From an uncultured Eubacteriales bacterium (lineage in GTDB: Bacteria; Bacillota; Clostridia; Oscillospirales; Oscillospiraceae), in NCBI GenBank assembly GCA_905198835.1, contig CAJKDY010000006.1:62001-126000 (forward strand): 64,000 nt of DNA. Reading direction: 5' to 3'. The notes beneath the pieces are model-generated. The model was not told where the DNA came from. It saw only the letters and a list, made by a program, of their open reading frames with translations, and ran no database searches. A program made the position numbers and the translations under genes. Positions 32,467 to 40,577 of this stretch are shown piece by piece (the stretch's first letter is position 1; each line of letters starts with the position of its first letter).

Positions 32467-32502
32467 GGGCGAGGCCCGAAGGCCTCGCCCGCCGCTTTGC
32501 CG
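32467..32502 (+). terminator. Probable terminator after the DJ-1 gene
   Basis: GGGCGAGGCC pairs with GGCCTCGCCC (loop CGAA, 32467-32490), followed by a poor T tract (GCCGCTTTGCC). It is also downstream of the minus-strand cysteine-rich gene and may serve both. Confidence 0.5.
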
Positions 32503-32513
32503 GGATAAGTACC

Positions 32514-32675
32514 TCAGCAGCAGCAGCCATCGTTGCAGCCGCAGCCATCGTTGCAGCCACAGCCGTTGTTGCAGCCGCACCCGCAGCTGTTGCCGCTTCC
32601 GCCGCCGCAGCAGCAAAGCAGCACGATGATGATGAGGATGATCCACAAGCACCCGTTGTTATTGCCAAAACACAT
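32514..32675 (-). CDS. Small cysteine-rich membrane peptide, 53 residues
   Basis: This frame is convergent with the DJ-1 gene. It encodes MCFGNNNGCLW, then a hydrophobic stretch (IILIIIVLLCCC), then a Gly/Cys/Asn tail with CGCNDG repeats ending CCC. Of 53 residues, 15 are Cys. AAAGGGG lies before the ATG and a sporulation-like promoter (CATAGGAT) lies 28 bp upstream. The Cys-X-Cys repeats suggest metal binding or disulfide cross-linking at the membrane or spore surface, but I know no named family and assign no function. The frame, ribosome-binding site, single stop and strong composition argue that it is real. Confidence 0.7.
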   Translation of the reverse strand: MCFGNNNGCLWIILIIIVLLCCCGGGSGNSCGCGCNNGCGCNDGCGCNDGCCC

Positions 32676-32702
32676 ATCCGTTTCACCCCTTTCCTGTACC
32701 CC

Positions 32703-32729
32703 ATCCTATGCCGGGGGGCAAGGGGTGGT
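32703..32729 (-). promoter_or_regulatory. Sporulation-type promoter candidate of the cysteine-rich peptide
   Basis: Minus strand CATAGGAT (32710-32703) fits the CATA...T -10 of sigma-E/sigma-K promoters; an AC 17 bp upstream fits the minimal sigma-K -35. The match is short. Confidence 0.35.
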
Positions 32730-32755
32730 GAGCTTTTGCGGGAGGAAAATTTACC

Positions 32756-33934
32756 ATGGCTGAAACAAGACCTTCCAACTCTGCTGGGCCCCAGCGGCCC
32801 CACCGCGCCAGACGTCCCTCCACCAACCGCAGGGCCGCGGGAGCGGCTCTTTACGCAGTGGCGGTACTGGGCGTGTCGGTGCTGCTGGCCGCCATCGCCT
32901 GGGTCTTTGCCGGGGATGTGCTGGCCCTCAACAAAGCGCCCCACACCGCCGTCATCACGCTCTCGCCGGAGATCTTTTCCGACGTGGAGACCACCGTGGA
33001 GACCAAGACGCCCAACGGTGAGGTGGTAGAGGAGACCCGAACGGTCAAACGGGCCGACATGGGCGAGGTGGCGTCCATTCTGAAGGAAAACGACCTGATT
33101 GAGTTCAAGACCCTTTTTAAGATCTTTGCCTCAGTGACCGGCTCGGGCAAAAAGATCGCGCCGGGGACCTACGAGCTCAATACCGATATGGACTACCGGG
33201 CCATCATCTCCAGCATGTCCGCGGGCTCGGCCAGCCGCTCGGAGGTCTCCGTTACCATCCCAGAGGGCTACTCCATCGACCAGATCTTTGCCCTGCTGGA
33301 GGAAAAGGGGGTCGCTACCGCCGCGGATCTCCGCCAGACCGCCGCTGACCACGACTATCAATTCGATTTCCTGGAGGGCATTCCCCTGGGCGACTACCAC
33401 CGCCTGGACGGCTATCTGTTCCCGGACACCTACCGTTTTTATATGGGAGAGGACCCGCTGTACGCCATCAACAAGATGCTGGTGAACTTCACCAACATGG
33501 TCTCCCGGGAGACCCGGGACAGCCTGGCGGCTGAGGGACGGGACCTCCACCAGATCATCACCATCGCCTCCCTGATCGAAAAGGAGACCGACGGCACCGA
33601 CCAGGCCCTCATCGCCTCGGTGATCTATAACCGCCTGAATAACCCCTCCGTTACCAACGGCTATCTCCAGATCGACGCCACCCTGGCCTACCTCAACGGC
33701 GGCAAGGTGCCCACCGAGGCGGACAAGTCCATTGACTCGCCCTACAACACTTATCTCTATACCGGCCTGCCCCCCGGACCCATCGCCAACCCCGGCTCCG
33801 AGGCTATCTGGGCCGCCATGAACCCCAAGTCCAGCAACTATTATTACTATGCCCTGGGCACCGACGGCCTGCACCACTATTCCAAGACCTATTCTGAGCA
33901 TCAGGCCTTTTTGGACTCTCTGCCCAAGAATTAG
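32756..33934 (+). CDS. mltG: Endolytic murein transglycosylase MltG
   Basis: MltG cleaves nascent glycan strands at the membrane and so sets their length. The 392-residue protein has a basic cytoplasmic N-terminus, one membrane helix (AALYAVAVLGVSVLLAAIAW, about 30-50), a LysM-like subdomain and the YceG catalytic domain with LDGYLFPDTYRFY, the catalytic Glu in IASLIEKE (about 275), LQIDATLAY and SPYNTYLYTGLPPGPIANPG. GGGAGGA precedes the ATG. A terminator separates it from the U32 gene, which is a common neighbour in Firmicutes. Confidence 0.97.
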   Translation: MAETRPSNSAGPQRPHRARRPSTNRRAAGAALYAVAVLGVSVLLAAIAWVFAGDVLALNKAPHTAVITLSPEIFSDVETTVETKTPNGEVVEETRTVKRADMGEVASILKENDLIEFKTLFKIFASVTGSGKKIAPGTYELNTDMDYRAIISSMSAGSASRSEVSVTIPEGYSIDQIFALLEEKGVATAADLRQTAADHDYQFDFLEGIPLGDYHRLDGYLFPDTYRFYMGEDPLYAINKMLVNFTNMVSRETRDSLAAEGRDLHQIITIASLIEKETDGTDQALIASVIYNRLNNPSVTNGYLQIDATLAYLNGGKVPTEADKSIDSPYNTYLYTGLPPGPIANPGSEAIWAAMNPKSSNYYYYALGTDGLHHYSKTYSEHQAFLDSLPKN

Positions 33935-33938
33935 ATCC

Positions 33939-33969
33939 AAGGCGGGCGAACGGTGTTCGCCCGCCTTTT
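33939..33969 (+). terminator. Terminator after mltG
   Basis: AAGGCGGGCGAAC and GTTCGCCCGCCTTTT form a 13-bp perfect stem. Confidence 0.85.
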
Positions 33970-33993
33970 GATGAAGAAAGCGAGGTGAGGACC

Positions 33994-35196
33994 ATGCCGG
34001 TGGAGCTTTTATCCCCAGCCGGAGACGCCGAGCGGCTGGCCGCCGCGGTGGCCTACGGGGCCGACGCGGTGTATTTGGCCGGCAGCCAGTTCGGGATGCG
34101 GGCCTTTGCCGGGAACTTCGACGCCGAGGGGCTGAAAAAGGCCATCGACCTTGCCCACCGCCATGGCGTCCACGCCCACATCACCGTCAACACCAATCCC
34201 CGAAACAGCGAGCTGGAGGGACTGCCGGAGTATTTGGAGAAGCTCCAGGACTGGGGCGCGGATGCCTTGATCATCGGCGACCCGGGCGTTTTTATGCTGG
34301 CCCGGCGCTACGCGCCGGGCGTGAAGCGCCATGTTTCTACTCAGGCGGGAGTCACCAACTATGCCGCCGCCCAGTATTGGCACGACCAGGGAGCCAGCCG
34401 GGTCATCCTGGCCCGGGAGCTCCATCTGGACGAGGTGGCGGACATTGTGGCCAAGTCGCCCAGGGACCTGGAGGTGGAGGCCTTTGTCCACGGCGCCATG
34501 TGCGTGAGCTGGTCGGGGCGGTGCGTTTTGTCCAACTACATGACCGGTCGGGACGCCACCCGGGGGGCCTGTGCCCAGCCCTGCCGGTATAAATACGCTT
34601 TGATGGAGGAGAAGCGGCCGGGGGAGTATTTCCCCGTGTTCGAGGAAAACGGCGAGACCTTTATTTTGAACTCCCGGGATATGTGCATGATCGACCATGT
34701 GGGCGAGCTGATGGACATCGGCCTTGCCAGTCTCAAGATCGAAGGCCGGGCCAAGAGCGCCTACTACGCCGCCATCGTCACCGGGGCCTACCGCCACGCC
34801 ATCGACGCTGCGGCGGCGGGGGAGGCGTTGGACCCGGTTTGGCGCGACGAGGTGGAGAAGGTCAGCCACCGCCACTATTCCACCGGCTTTTGGTACGGCT
34901 ATCCCGGTCAGTATACCGAGGACGCCCGGTATATCCGTAATTGGCAGGTGGTGGCCCAGGTGCTGTCCTGCGACGCCCAGGGCCATGCCCTTTGCCTGCT
35001 CAATAATAAGTTTCAGGCGGGGGAGACCCTGGAGCTGGTGGGACCCGGTCTAGCGCCGGTGGCCTTTTCTGTGGAAGAACTGGCCGACGGCGCGGGGAAC
35101 GCCGTGGCGGAGGTCCACACCCCCAGCAGCCAGTTCCAGATCAAACTGCCTTGCCAGGCTCCGGCGATGAGCTATTTGAGAAAAGAGGTCTGTTAG
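33994..35196 (+). CDS. U32 family protein (TrhP-like tRNA hydroxylation factor)
   Basis: A 400-residue U32 protein. These were annotated as peptidases, but members such as TrhP and RlhA are now linked to hydroxylation of uridine in tRNA or cytidine in rRNA. The N-terminal TIM-barrel (ELLSPAGDAERLAAAVAYGA, DAVYLAG) is followed by the U32 signature with four Cys (MCVSWSGRCVLSNYMTGRDA, then GACAQPC), which may bind an Fe-S cluster. The length and single-protein form fit TrhP rather than the RlhA type. ATG 33994 is preferred with GAGGTG 6 bp upstream. Confidence 0.9.
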   Translation: MPVELLSPAGDAERLAAAVAYGADAVYLAGSQFGMRAFAGNFDAEGLKKAIDLAHRHGVHAHITVNTNPRNSELEGLPEYLEKLQDWGADALIIGDPGVFMLARRYAPGVKRHVSTQAGVTNYAAAQYWHDQGASRVILARELHLDEVADIVAKSPRDLEVEAFVHGAMCVSWSGRCVLSNYMTGRDATRGACAQPCRYKYALMEEKRPGEYFPVFEENGETFILNSRDMCMIDHVGELMDIGLASLKIEGRAKSAYYAAIVTGAYRHAIDAAAAGEALDPVWRDEVEKVSHRHYSTGFWYGYPGQYTEDARYIRNWQVVAQVLSCDAQGHALCLLNNKFQAGETLELVGPGLAPVAFSVEELADGAGNAVAEVHTPSSQFQIKLPCQAPAMSYLRKEVC

Positions 35197-35202
35197 AGGC
35201 GT

Positions 35203-35328
35203 AGGGCGCGGCTTCCCAGACGCGCCGTGAGCAAATTCAGCGGACCGTCCAGGAGGCCGGTCCCTACAAGGACCGCTAAAGGTTTATGAAAATTGGTAGG
35301 GACCGCCGTCCCCGGCGGTCCGCGTCCT
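35203..35328. repeat. Palindromic REP/MITE-like intergenic repeat
   Basis: About 125 bp built from GTAGGG and GGACCG units: GGTCCCTAC (35259-35267) and GTAGGGACC (35296-35304) are perfect inverted copies, and GGACCGCCGTCC-CCGGCGGTCC is another hairpin. GTAGGG at the left edge resembles the starts of dispersed elements in related genomes. Only one copy is in this window. Confidence 0.5.
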
Positions 35329-35356
35329 TGACACCGTTTCCGGGCCGTGATAGTAT
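35328..35356 (+). promoter_or_regulatory. Sigma-A promoter of the cysE-cysS operon
   Basis: Perfect TTGACA (35328-35333), 17 bp, TAGTAT (35351-35356), starting at the edge of the palindromic repeat. Confidence 0.65.
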
Positions 35357-35396
35357 ACTATAATTGTTCCAAGTCCTGTGTATACGGGAGGTATGT

Positions 35397-36032
35397 ATGA
35401 CACGTTTAGGCGAGACCCTGCGGGCCTATCAGGCCCGTGATCCGGCCTCACGCAGCAGGCTGGAGATCTTTCTTTTATACCCCGGCGTACACGCCGTCAT
35501 CTTCCACCGGGTGAGCCACTGGCTGTGGCGGCACCATCTGCGGTTCTTGGGCCGGCTCAATTCCCAGCTCGGCCGCCACTGTACCGGCATCGAGATCCAT
35601 CCCGGCGCCACCATTGGCCGCCGCCTGGTCATCGACCACGGTATGGGCATCGTCATCGGTGAGACCGCCGAGATCGGTGACGACTGTCTGATCTACCACG
35701 GCGTCACTCTGGGCGGCACCGGCAAGGACACTGGCAAGCGCCACCCTACCATCGGCAACAATGTGATGATCGCCTGCGGCGCCAAGGTGCTGGGACCCTT
35801 TAAGGTAGGGAACAACGCCCGCATTGCCGCCAACGCCGTCGTCTTGCAGGAGGTGCCCGCCGACGCCACCGCCGTGGGCATCCCCGCCAAGATCGTCCGC
35901 ATCGCCGGGGAGAAGCCTGACTACGCCACCAACGTAGACCAGATCAATGTCACCGACCCGGTGCAAAAGGAGCTCCAGGCTCTGGCCCAACGGTTGGAGG
36001 CGCTGGAGAAAAAGGGACCGGAAAAGGAGTAA
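35397..36032 (+). CDS. cysE: Serine O-acetyltransferase
   Basis: CysE acetylates serine to O-acetylserine, the precursor of cysteine. The 211-residue protein has an N-terminal helical part and a left-handed beta-helix of hexapeptide repeats; the catalytic region IDHGMGIVIGETAEIG (about 79) and IYHGVTLGGTGKDTGKRHPT are diagnostic. It is the short, EpsC-like type. The ATG at 35397 has GGGAGG 5-6 bp upstream. cysS follows 6 bp later, coupling cysteine synthesis with charging of tRNA-Cys, a common arrangement in Firmicutes. No T-box is present in the leader. Confidence 0.96.
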   Translation: MTRLGETLRAYQARDPASRSRLEIFLLYPGVHAVIFHRVSHWLWRHHLRFLGRLNSQLGRHCTGIEIHPGATIGRRLVIDHGMGIVIGETAEIGDDCLIYHGVTLGGTGKDTGKRHPTIGNNVMIACGAKVLGPFKVGNNARIAANAVVLQEVPADATAVGIPAKIVRIAGEKPDYATNVDQINVTDPVQKELQALAQRLEALEKKGPEKE

Positions 36033-36038
36033 GGACGT

Positions 36039-37466
36039 ATGAAATTATATAATTCCGCCAGCCACGTCAAAGAGAACTTTGTGCCCCATGAGCCGGGCAA
36101 GGTCAGCATGTATACCTGCGGCCCCACCGTCTACCACTTTGCCCACATCGGCAACCTGCGCTCGTATATCATGGAGGACGTGCTGGAAAAGGCCCTTCGC
36201 TGGGAGGGGTTTGCGGTAAAGCGGGTGATGAACATCACCGACGTGGGCCACCTTTCCTCCGATGCCGACACCGGCGAGGACAAGATGCTCAAGGGCGCGC
36301 AGCGCGAGCATAAGAGCGTCATGGAGATTGCGAAGTTTTATACCGACGCCTTCTTTGCCGACTGCGCCAAGCTCAACATCAAATACCCCGACGTGGTCCA
36401 GCCCGCTACCGGCATGATCGAGGACTACATCAAGGTCATCACCAAGCTGCTGGACACCGGCTACGCCTACGCCGCCGGCGGCAATATCTACTTCGACACC
36501 GCCAAGCTGGACAAGTATTACGTTTTCAACGACCACGACGCCGAGGACCTGCAGACCGGCGTCCGGGACAGCGTGGAGGAGGACGAAAACAAGCGCAATA
36601 AGACCGATTTTGTGCTGTGGTTCACCAAGTCGAAGTTTGAGGACCAGGCTTTGAAGTGGGACTCTCCCTGGGGCGTGGGCTATCCCGGCTGGCACATCGA
36701 GTGCTCCTGCATTTCCATGAAGTACCTGGGGGAGTATCTGGACCTCCACTGCGGCGGTATCGACAACGCCTTCCCCCACCACACCAACGAGATCGCCCAG
36801 TCTGAAGCCTACCTGGGCCACCCCTGGTGCAAGCACTGGTTCCACATCCACCATCTGAACACCAATGACGGCAAAATGAGCAAGTCCAAGGGTGAGTTTT
36901 TGACCGTCTCGCTGTTGGAGGAAAAGGGCTACGACCCCTTGGCCTACCGCCTTTTCTGCCTGCAAAGCCACTACCGCAAGGCCCTGACCTTCTCCTGGGA
37001 CAACCTCTCTAACGCCCAGGGGACCTATGAAAAGCTCATCAAGCGCGTGGCCGCCCTCACCGAGGAGGGGACTGTGGACGCCCAGGCGGCGGAGCCGCTC
37101 AAGGCCAAGTTCCAGGAGGCCCTGGACAACGACCTCAATACCTCCCTGGCCGTGACCGCCCTCTATGATGTGCTCAAGGCCGACGTGAACGACGCCACCA
37201 AGCGATCCCTGATCGCCAGCTTTGACGAGGTGCTGGGCCTCAAACTCTTAGAGCACGCCGCCCAGCTCCAGGACAAGGAGAGCGCCCAGGCCGCCCCGGC
37301 AGAGCTGACGGGGGAGGACGCGGCCATCCAGGCCCTGGTGGACCAGCGGACCGCCGCCAAAAAGGCCAAGGATTTTGCCACGGCCGACAGCATCCGCGCC
37401 CAGCTGACGGACATGGGCGTGGAGGTCACAGACACCCCCCAGGGCCCGGTGTGGCGGAGGGTCTGA
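36039..37466 (+). CDS. cysS: Cysteinyl-tRNA synthetase
   Basis: CysS charges tRNA-Cys. At 475 residues it is normal in length. The Zn Cys is in MYTCGPTVY, the HIGH-type motif in FAHIGN (about 34), further Zn ligands in WHIECSCIS and FPHHTNEIAQSEA, and KMSKSKG is at about 279. The C-terminal DALR-like domain ends in GVEVTDTPQGPVWRR. It is the second gene of the cysE-cysS-rhomboid-miaA operon, with the next ATG 1 bp after its stop. Confidence 0.98.
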   Translation: MKLYNSASHVKENFVPHEPGKVSMYTCGPTVYHFAHIGNLRSYIMEDVLEKALRWEGFAVKRVMNITDVGHLSSDADTGEDKMLKGAQREHKSVMEIAKFYTDAFFADCAKLNIKYPDVVQPATGMIEDYIKVITKLLDTGYAYAAGGNIYFDTAKLDKYYVFNDHDAEDLQTGVRDSVEEDENKRNKTDFVLWFTKSKFEDQALKWDSPWGVGYPGWHIECSCISMKYLGEYLDLHCGGIDNAFPHHTNEIAQSEAYLGHPWCKHWFHIHHLNTNDGKMSKSKGEFLTVSLLEEKGYDPLAYRLFCLQSHYRKALTFSWDNLSNAQGTYEKLIKRVAALTEEGTVDAQAAEPLKAKFQEALDNDLNTSLAVTALYDVLKADVNDATKRSLIASFDEVLGLKLLEHAAQLQDKESAQAAPAELTGEDAAIQALVDQRTAAKKAKDFATADSIRAQLTDMGVEVTDTPQGPVWRRV

Positions 37467-37467
37467 C

Positions 37468-38076
37468 ATGGCGCGCAACATGATGAAAAAGCGGGTGCTG
37501 AAGCTCCAGTTCAACGCGCCGCTGATCCTGCTGTTTTCCCTGGCCTCCCTGGCCGTTCTCATCGCCGACTATTATACCGGCGGCAAGGGCGACGGCCTGG
37601 GGGACTCCACGGTGCGGTTTTTCAGCGTCTACCGCACGTCCTGGGCGGACCCTGCCGCCTATGTCCGCCTCTTTGGCCATGTGCTGGGCCATCTGGACTG
37701 GAGCCACTATCTGGGCAACATCATGTTGCTTTTGGTGGTGGGCCCGCCCCTGGAGGAGAAGTACGGCAGTTGGACCCTTTTATGGGCCATGTGCGTGACG
37801 GCGGTGGTGTCCGGCTTAGCCTTTATCCTCTTAAACGGCAACGGTCTTCTGCTGGGCGCCAGCGGCATCGTCTTTATGTGCATCATGCTCTCCTCCCTTG
37901 CCGGGATGCGGGACGGGGCCATCCCCATCACCCTCATTCTGGTGGCCATCCTCTATCTGGGCGGCGAGCTGTGGGACGCCTTCACTGCCGCCAACTCGGT
38001 GAGCCATCTCACCCACATCATCGGCGGACTGTGCGGCACAGTCATCGGCTTTATCCTGGCCCGGCGGCGGAGATGA
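37468..38076 (+). CDS. Rhomboid family intramembrane serine protease
   Basis: A 202-residue membrane protein with six hydrophobic segments. The catalytic Ser lies in LLGASGIVFM (about 131-136) and the His in SHLTHIIGGLCG (about 181-185). The HxxxN-type motif in the second helix appears as HYLGNIMLLLVVG. Rhomboids cut transmembrane helices of substrate proteins; the substrate here is unknown. It starts 1 bp after cysS and overlaps miaA by 4 bp, so it is firmly in the operon. Confidence 0.9.
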   Translation: MARNMMKKRVLKLQFNAPLILLFSLASLAVLIADYYTGGKGDGLGDSTVRFFSVYRTSWADPAAYVRLFGHVLGHLDWSHYLGNIMLLLVVGPPLEEKYGSWTLLWAMCVTAVVSGLAFILLNGNGLLLGASGIVFMCIMLSSLAGMRDGAIPITLILVAILYLGGELWDAFTAANSVSHLTHIIGGLCGTVIGFILARRRR

Positions 38077-39005
38077 ACAAGGTCATCGTCATCTGCGGCC
38101 CCACCGCCTCAGGCAAGACCGCCCTGGGCGTGGCCTTAGCCAAGGCCCTGGACGGCGAGGTCATCGGCGCGGACTCCATGCAGATCTACCGGGGCATGGA
38201 CATCGGCACCGCCAAGCCCACGACTGAGGAGATGGACGGCGTGCCCCACCACATGATCGATGTGGCCGACCCAGCCGAGGACTTCTCCGTGGCCCGGTAT
38301 GTGGACCTGGCTACCCCTATTGTGGAGGACGTGCTGGCGCGGGGCAAGCGGGCCCTCATCGTGGGCGGCACGGGGCTCTACATCGACAATCTGCTGGCTG
38401 GGCGTAGCTTTGCCGCCTTCTCCGGCGGGACCAGACAGGCGCTGGAGGAGCGCTGCGCCGCCCAGGGGCTGGACAAGCTCTACGCCGAGCTGGGCGAGGT
38501 AGACCCGGCCCGGCAGCGGCAGCTCCATCCCAACGACCAAAAGCGTATCCTGCGGGCCCTGGAGGTCTATTACGAGACCGGCAAGCCCATGTCCGTCTGG
38601 GACGCCGAGAGCCGGACCCGGCCGCCCCGCTTCCAGGCGGCATATATCGCGCTGAACTTTAAGGACCGGGCAGATCTGTGGCGGCGCATCGACGCTCGGG
38701 TGGACGCCATGATGGCGGCAGGGCTGGCACAGGAGGTCCGTTCGTTGCTGGACCGGGGCGTGCCGGCCACGGCCACCAGTATGCAGGCCATCGGCTATAA
38801 GGAGCTGGCCGCCGCCGTGGCCGAGGGAGGCGACCTATCCGCCGCCGCCCAGGAGGTCAAGCTCCGCTCCCGGCAATACGCTAAGCGACAGCTGAGCTGG
38901 TTTCGCCGCTATGAGAGCGCCCACTGGGTGGAGTGGGATAAAAGTCCAAATTTTTCCACCGCCCTCCAGGATTCGACAGCCTTCCTCACCCAAATGGGTA
39001 TATGA
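38073..39005 (+). CDS. miaA: tRNA dimethylallyltransferase
   Basis: MiaA adds a dimethylallyl group to A37 of tRNAs that read UNN codons. The 310-residue protein has the P-loop GPTASGKT (9-16), DSMQIYRGMDIGTAKP, and the motifs VGGTGLYI, NDQKRILRALEV and QAIGYKEL. The ATG at 38073 overlaps the rhomboid stop (ATGA). Longer upstream frames run inside the rhomboid gene and are not used. hfq follows 62 bp downstream, the classic miaA-hfq pair. Confidence 0.97.
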   Translation: MNKVIVICGPTASGKTALGVALAKALDGEVIGADSMQIYRGMDIGTAKPTTEEMDGVPHHMIDVADPAEDFSVARYVDLATPIVEDVLARGKRALIVGGTGLYIDNLLAGRSFAAFSGGTRQALEERCAAQGLDKLYAELGEVDPARQRQLHPNDQKRILRALEVYYETGKPMSVWDAESRTRPPRFQAAYIALNFKDRADLWRRIDARVDAMMAAGLAQEVRSLLDRGVPATATSMQAIGYKELAAAVAEGGDLSAAAQEVKLRSRQYAKRQLSWFRRYESAHWVEWDKSPNFSTALQDSTAFLTQMGI

Positions 39006-39067
39006 TACTGCCTGCGTAGTAGTCTGCGCGAAGGCCATATGCCAATTTGAAGAGGGAGCGTGTATAC

Positions 39068-39298
39068 ATGAAAAACACAAAGATCTTACAGGACGCTTTT
39101 TTGACCCGATGCCGCACCGCCCGGATGCCGGTGACCATGTTCTTGATGAACGGCTTCCAGATCCGCGGGTACATCACCGGCTTTGACCCCTTCGTGGTGG
39201 TGGTCCAGTCCGAGGAAAAGCAGCAGGTCATCTACAAGCACGCCATCTCCACCATCGTCCCCGAGCGGCGCATGGAGCTGGAGCCGGCGGAGGAGTAA
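39068..39298 (+). CDS. hfq: RNA chaperone Hfq
   Basis: Hfq forms a hexameric Sm ring that helps small RNAs pair with targets. The 76-residue protein has Sm1 (VTMFLMNGFQIRGYITGFDP) and Sm2 with the YKHAIST motif (YKHAISTIVP). ATG 39068 is preceded by AGAGGGAG; the upstream TTG is part of the ribosome-binding region. It is next to miaA as in many bacteria. Confidence 0.97.
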   Translation: MKNTKILQDAFLTRCRTARMPVTMFLMNGFQIRGYITGFDPFVVVVQSEEKQQVIYKHAISTIVPERRMELEPAEE

Positions 39299-39334
39299 GC
39301 AAAAGCGTCCTCCCCAAAGGAGGCAGGGCTACAT

Positions 39335-40576
39335 ATGAAACAGGGCACGCTGGTCACCCGGGTGATCATTTTGCTGCTGCTGGTGGCGGTGCTGGTCTAC
39401 CTGGGCGTGTATATCATCCAGGGTTTTTCCGACCCCTACCAGTTGGTGGTGACCTATACCTACGAGCTCTATGACGACGTTTCTTTGGACGGCGTCGTGG
39501 TGCGCGCGGAGAGCCCTGTGCCCGGCGCGGCGCGGCTGGCGGAGGTGCTGCCCCAGGAGGGGGAGCGGGTCCGCGCCGGGGCTGCGGTGGCCCGGATCTA
39601 CCAAAACGAGACGGCCCTGGCCGACCACCGCCAGGCCAAGGCGCTGGAGCTGGAGCTGGAGCAGCTTCAGTACGCCCTGCGCCGGGGCGACGCCGTCACC
39701 GACGCCAAGGAGCTGGACGCCCAGCTGGTCACCGACCTTGCCGAGCTGAAAAGTCACCTTTCCACCGGCGAGCTGGCCGACCTGGCCGACCGGGGCCTTT
39801 CCATCCGCTCGCTGGTGGTCAAGCGGACCTCCGACGCCGTCACCGGCGCGGAGAGCATAGCCCAGATCCAGCAGGCGGCCCAGGATGTGGAAAACCGTCT
39901 GAACGCCCTGAACGCCTCCTCCGCCCAGGGGACGGACCTGGTGACGGTGAATCGGGGCGGTGTGTTCTCCGGCATGGCCGACGGCCTGGAGGGGACGTTG
40001 ACGCCGGAGAGCCTGGAGACCCTTACCGCGGCCCAGCTGGCCCAGCTCCAGAGCCAGGGTGTCCAGACCGACGAAAACGCTCTGGGTAAGCTCATCACCG
40101 ACGCCACATGGTACTATGCCGCCACCGTAGACGACGCCACCGCCCAGCGCCTCACCGTGGGCCAGAGCTGTCTTTTGGCCTTCTCCGGCGACTTTGACCG
40201 GCAGTTGTCCATGACTCTGGAGCGCCTGGGCCCCGACGAGGACGGTCGCCGGGTGGCCGTCTTCTCCTCGGACCGTTATCTGAACCAAGTGACCCTCTGC
40301 CGCTTTTTGAGTGCCCGGCTGGTCTTTGAGACCTTCACCGGTATCCGCGTGCCCGATAAGGCCCTGCGGGTCCGTGACAACGACGACGGCACCACCACTG
40401 CGGGGGTATACACCCTGGTGGGCCGCCAGTGCGAGTTCAAGAAGGTGGAGGTGATCCGGGAGGGAGACGGCTTTTATCTGGTGAAAGGCACCGACGCCAA
40501 CCGGAAGGTACTGCGGCCCGGCGATACCATTGTCCTCTCCAGCCGGGAGCTCTACGAGGGAAAGGTGGTGGCCTGA
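39335..40576 (+). CDS. HlyD-like membrane fusion protein of unknown role
   Basis: A 413-residue protein with one N-terminal membrane helix (VIILLLLVAVLVYLGVYII) and an extracellular part like periplasmic adaptors: a split lipoyl domain (VSLDGVVVRAESPVP, GERVRAGAAVARIY), a coiled coil (ELELEQLQYALRRGDAV on), and a beta-barrel (LTVGQSCLLAFSGDF). No ABC or RND partner is adjacent. Instead it stands before yggS-sepF-divIVA, as its relatives often do in clostridia, so a role in envelope or division is more likely than drug efflux. This is context-based. It overlaps none and ends 1 bp before yggS. Confidence 0.8.
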   Translation: MKQGTLVTRVIILLLLVAVLVYLGVYIIQGFSDPYQLVVTYTYELYDDVSLDGVVVRAESPVPGAARLAEVLPQEGERVRAGAAVARIYQNETALADHRQAKALELELEQLQYALRRGDAVTDAKELDAQLVTDLAELKSHLSTGELADLADRGLSIRSLVVKRTSDAVTGAESIAQIQQAAQDVENRLNALNASSAQGTDLVTVNRGGVFSGMADGLEGTLTPESLETLTAAQLAQLQSQGVQTDENALGKLITDATWYYAATVDDATAQRLTVGQSCLLAFSGDFDRQLSMTLERLGPDEDGRRVAVFSSDRYLNQVTLCRFLSARLVFETFTGIRVPDKALRVRDNDDGTTTAGVYTLVGRQCEFKKVEVIREGDGFYLVKGTDANRKVLRPGDTIVLSSRELYEGKVVA

Positions 40577-40577
40577 G

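Noticed and set aside
32441..32944. A 167-codon minus-strand frame over the cysteine-rich gene
   Set aside because: It reads the repeat region as Ala/Thr runs in another frame and crosses the mltG start. The 53-residue frame with ribosome-binding site explains the region better.
37770..38072. N-terminal extension of MiaA
   Set aside because: The upstream frame lies in the rhomboid gene and is not MiaA-like; ATG 38073 begins just before the P-loop.
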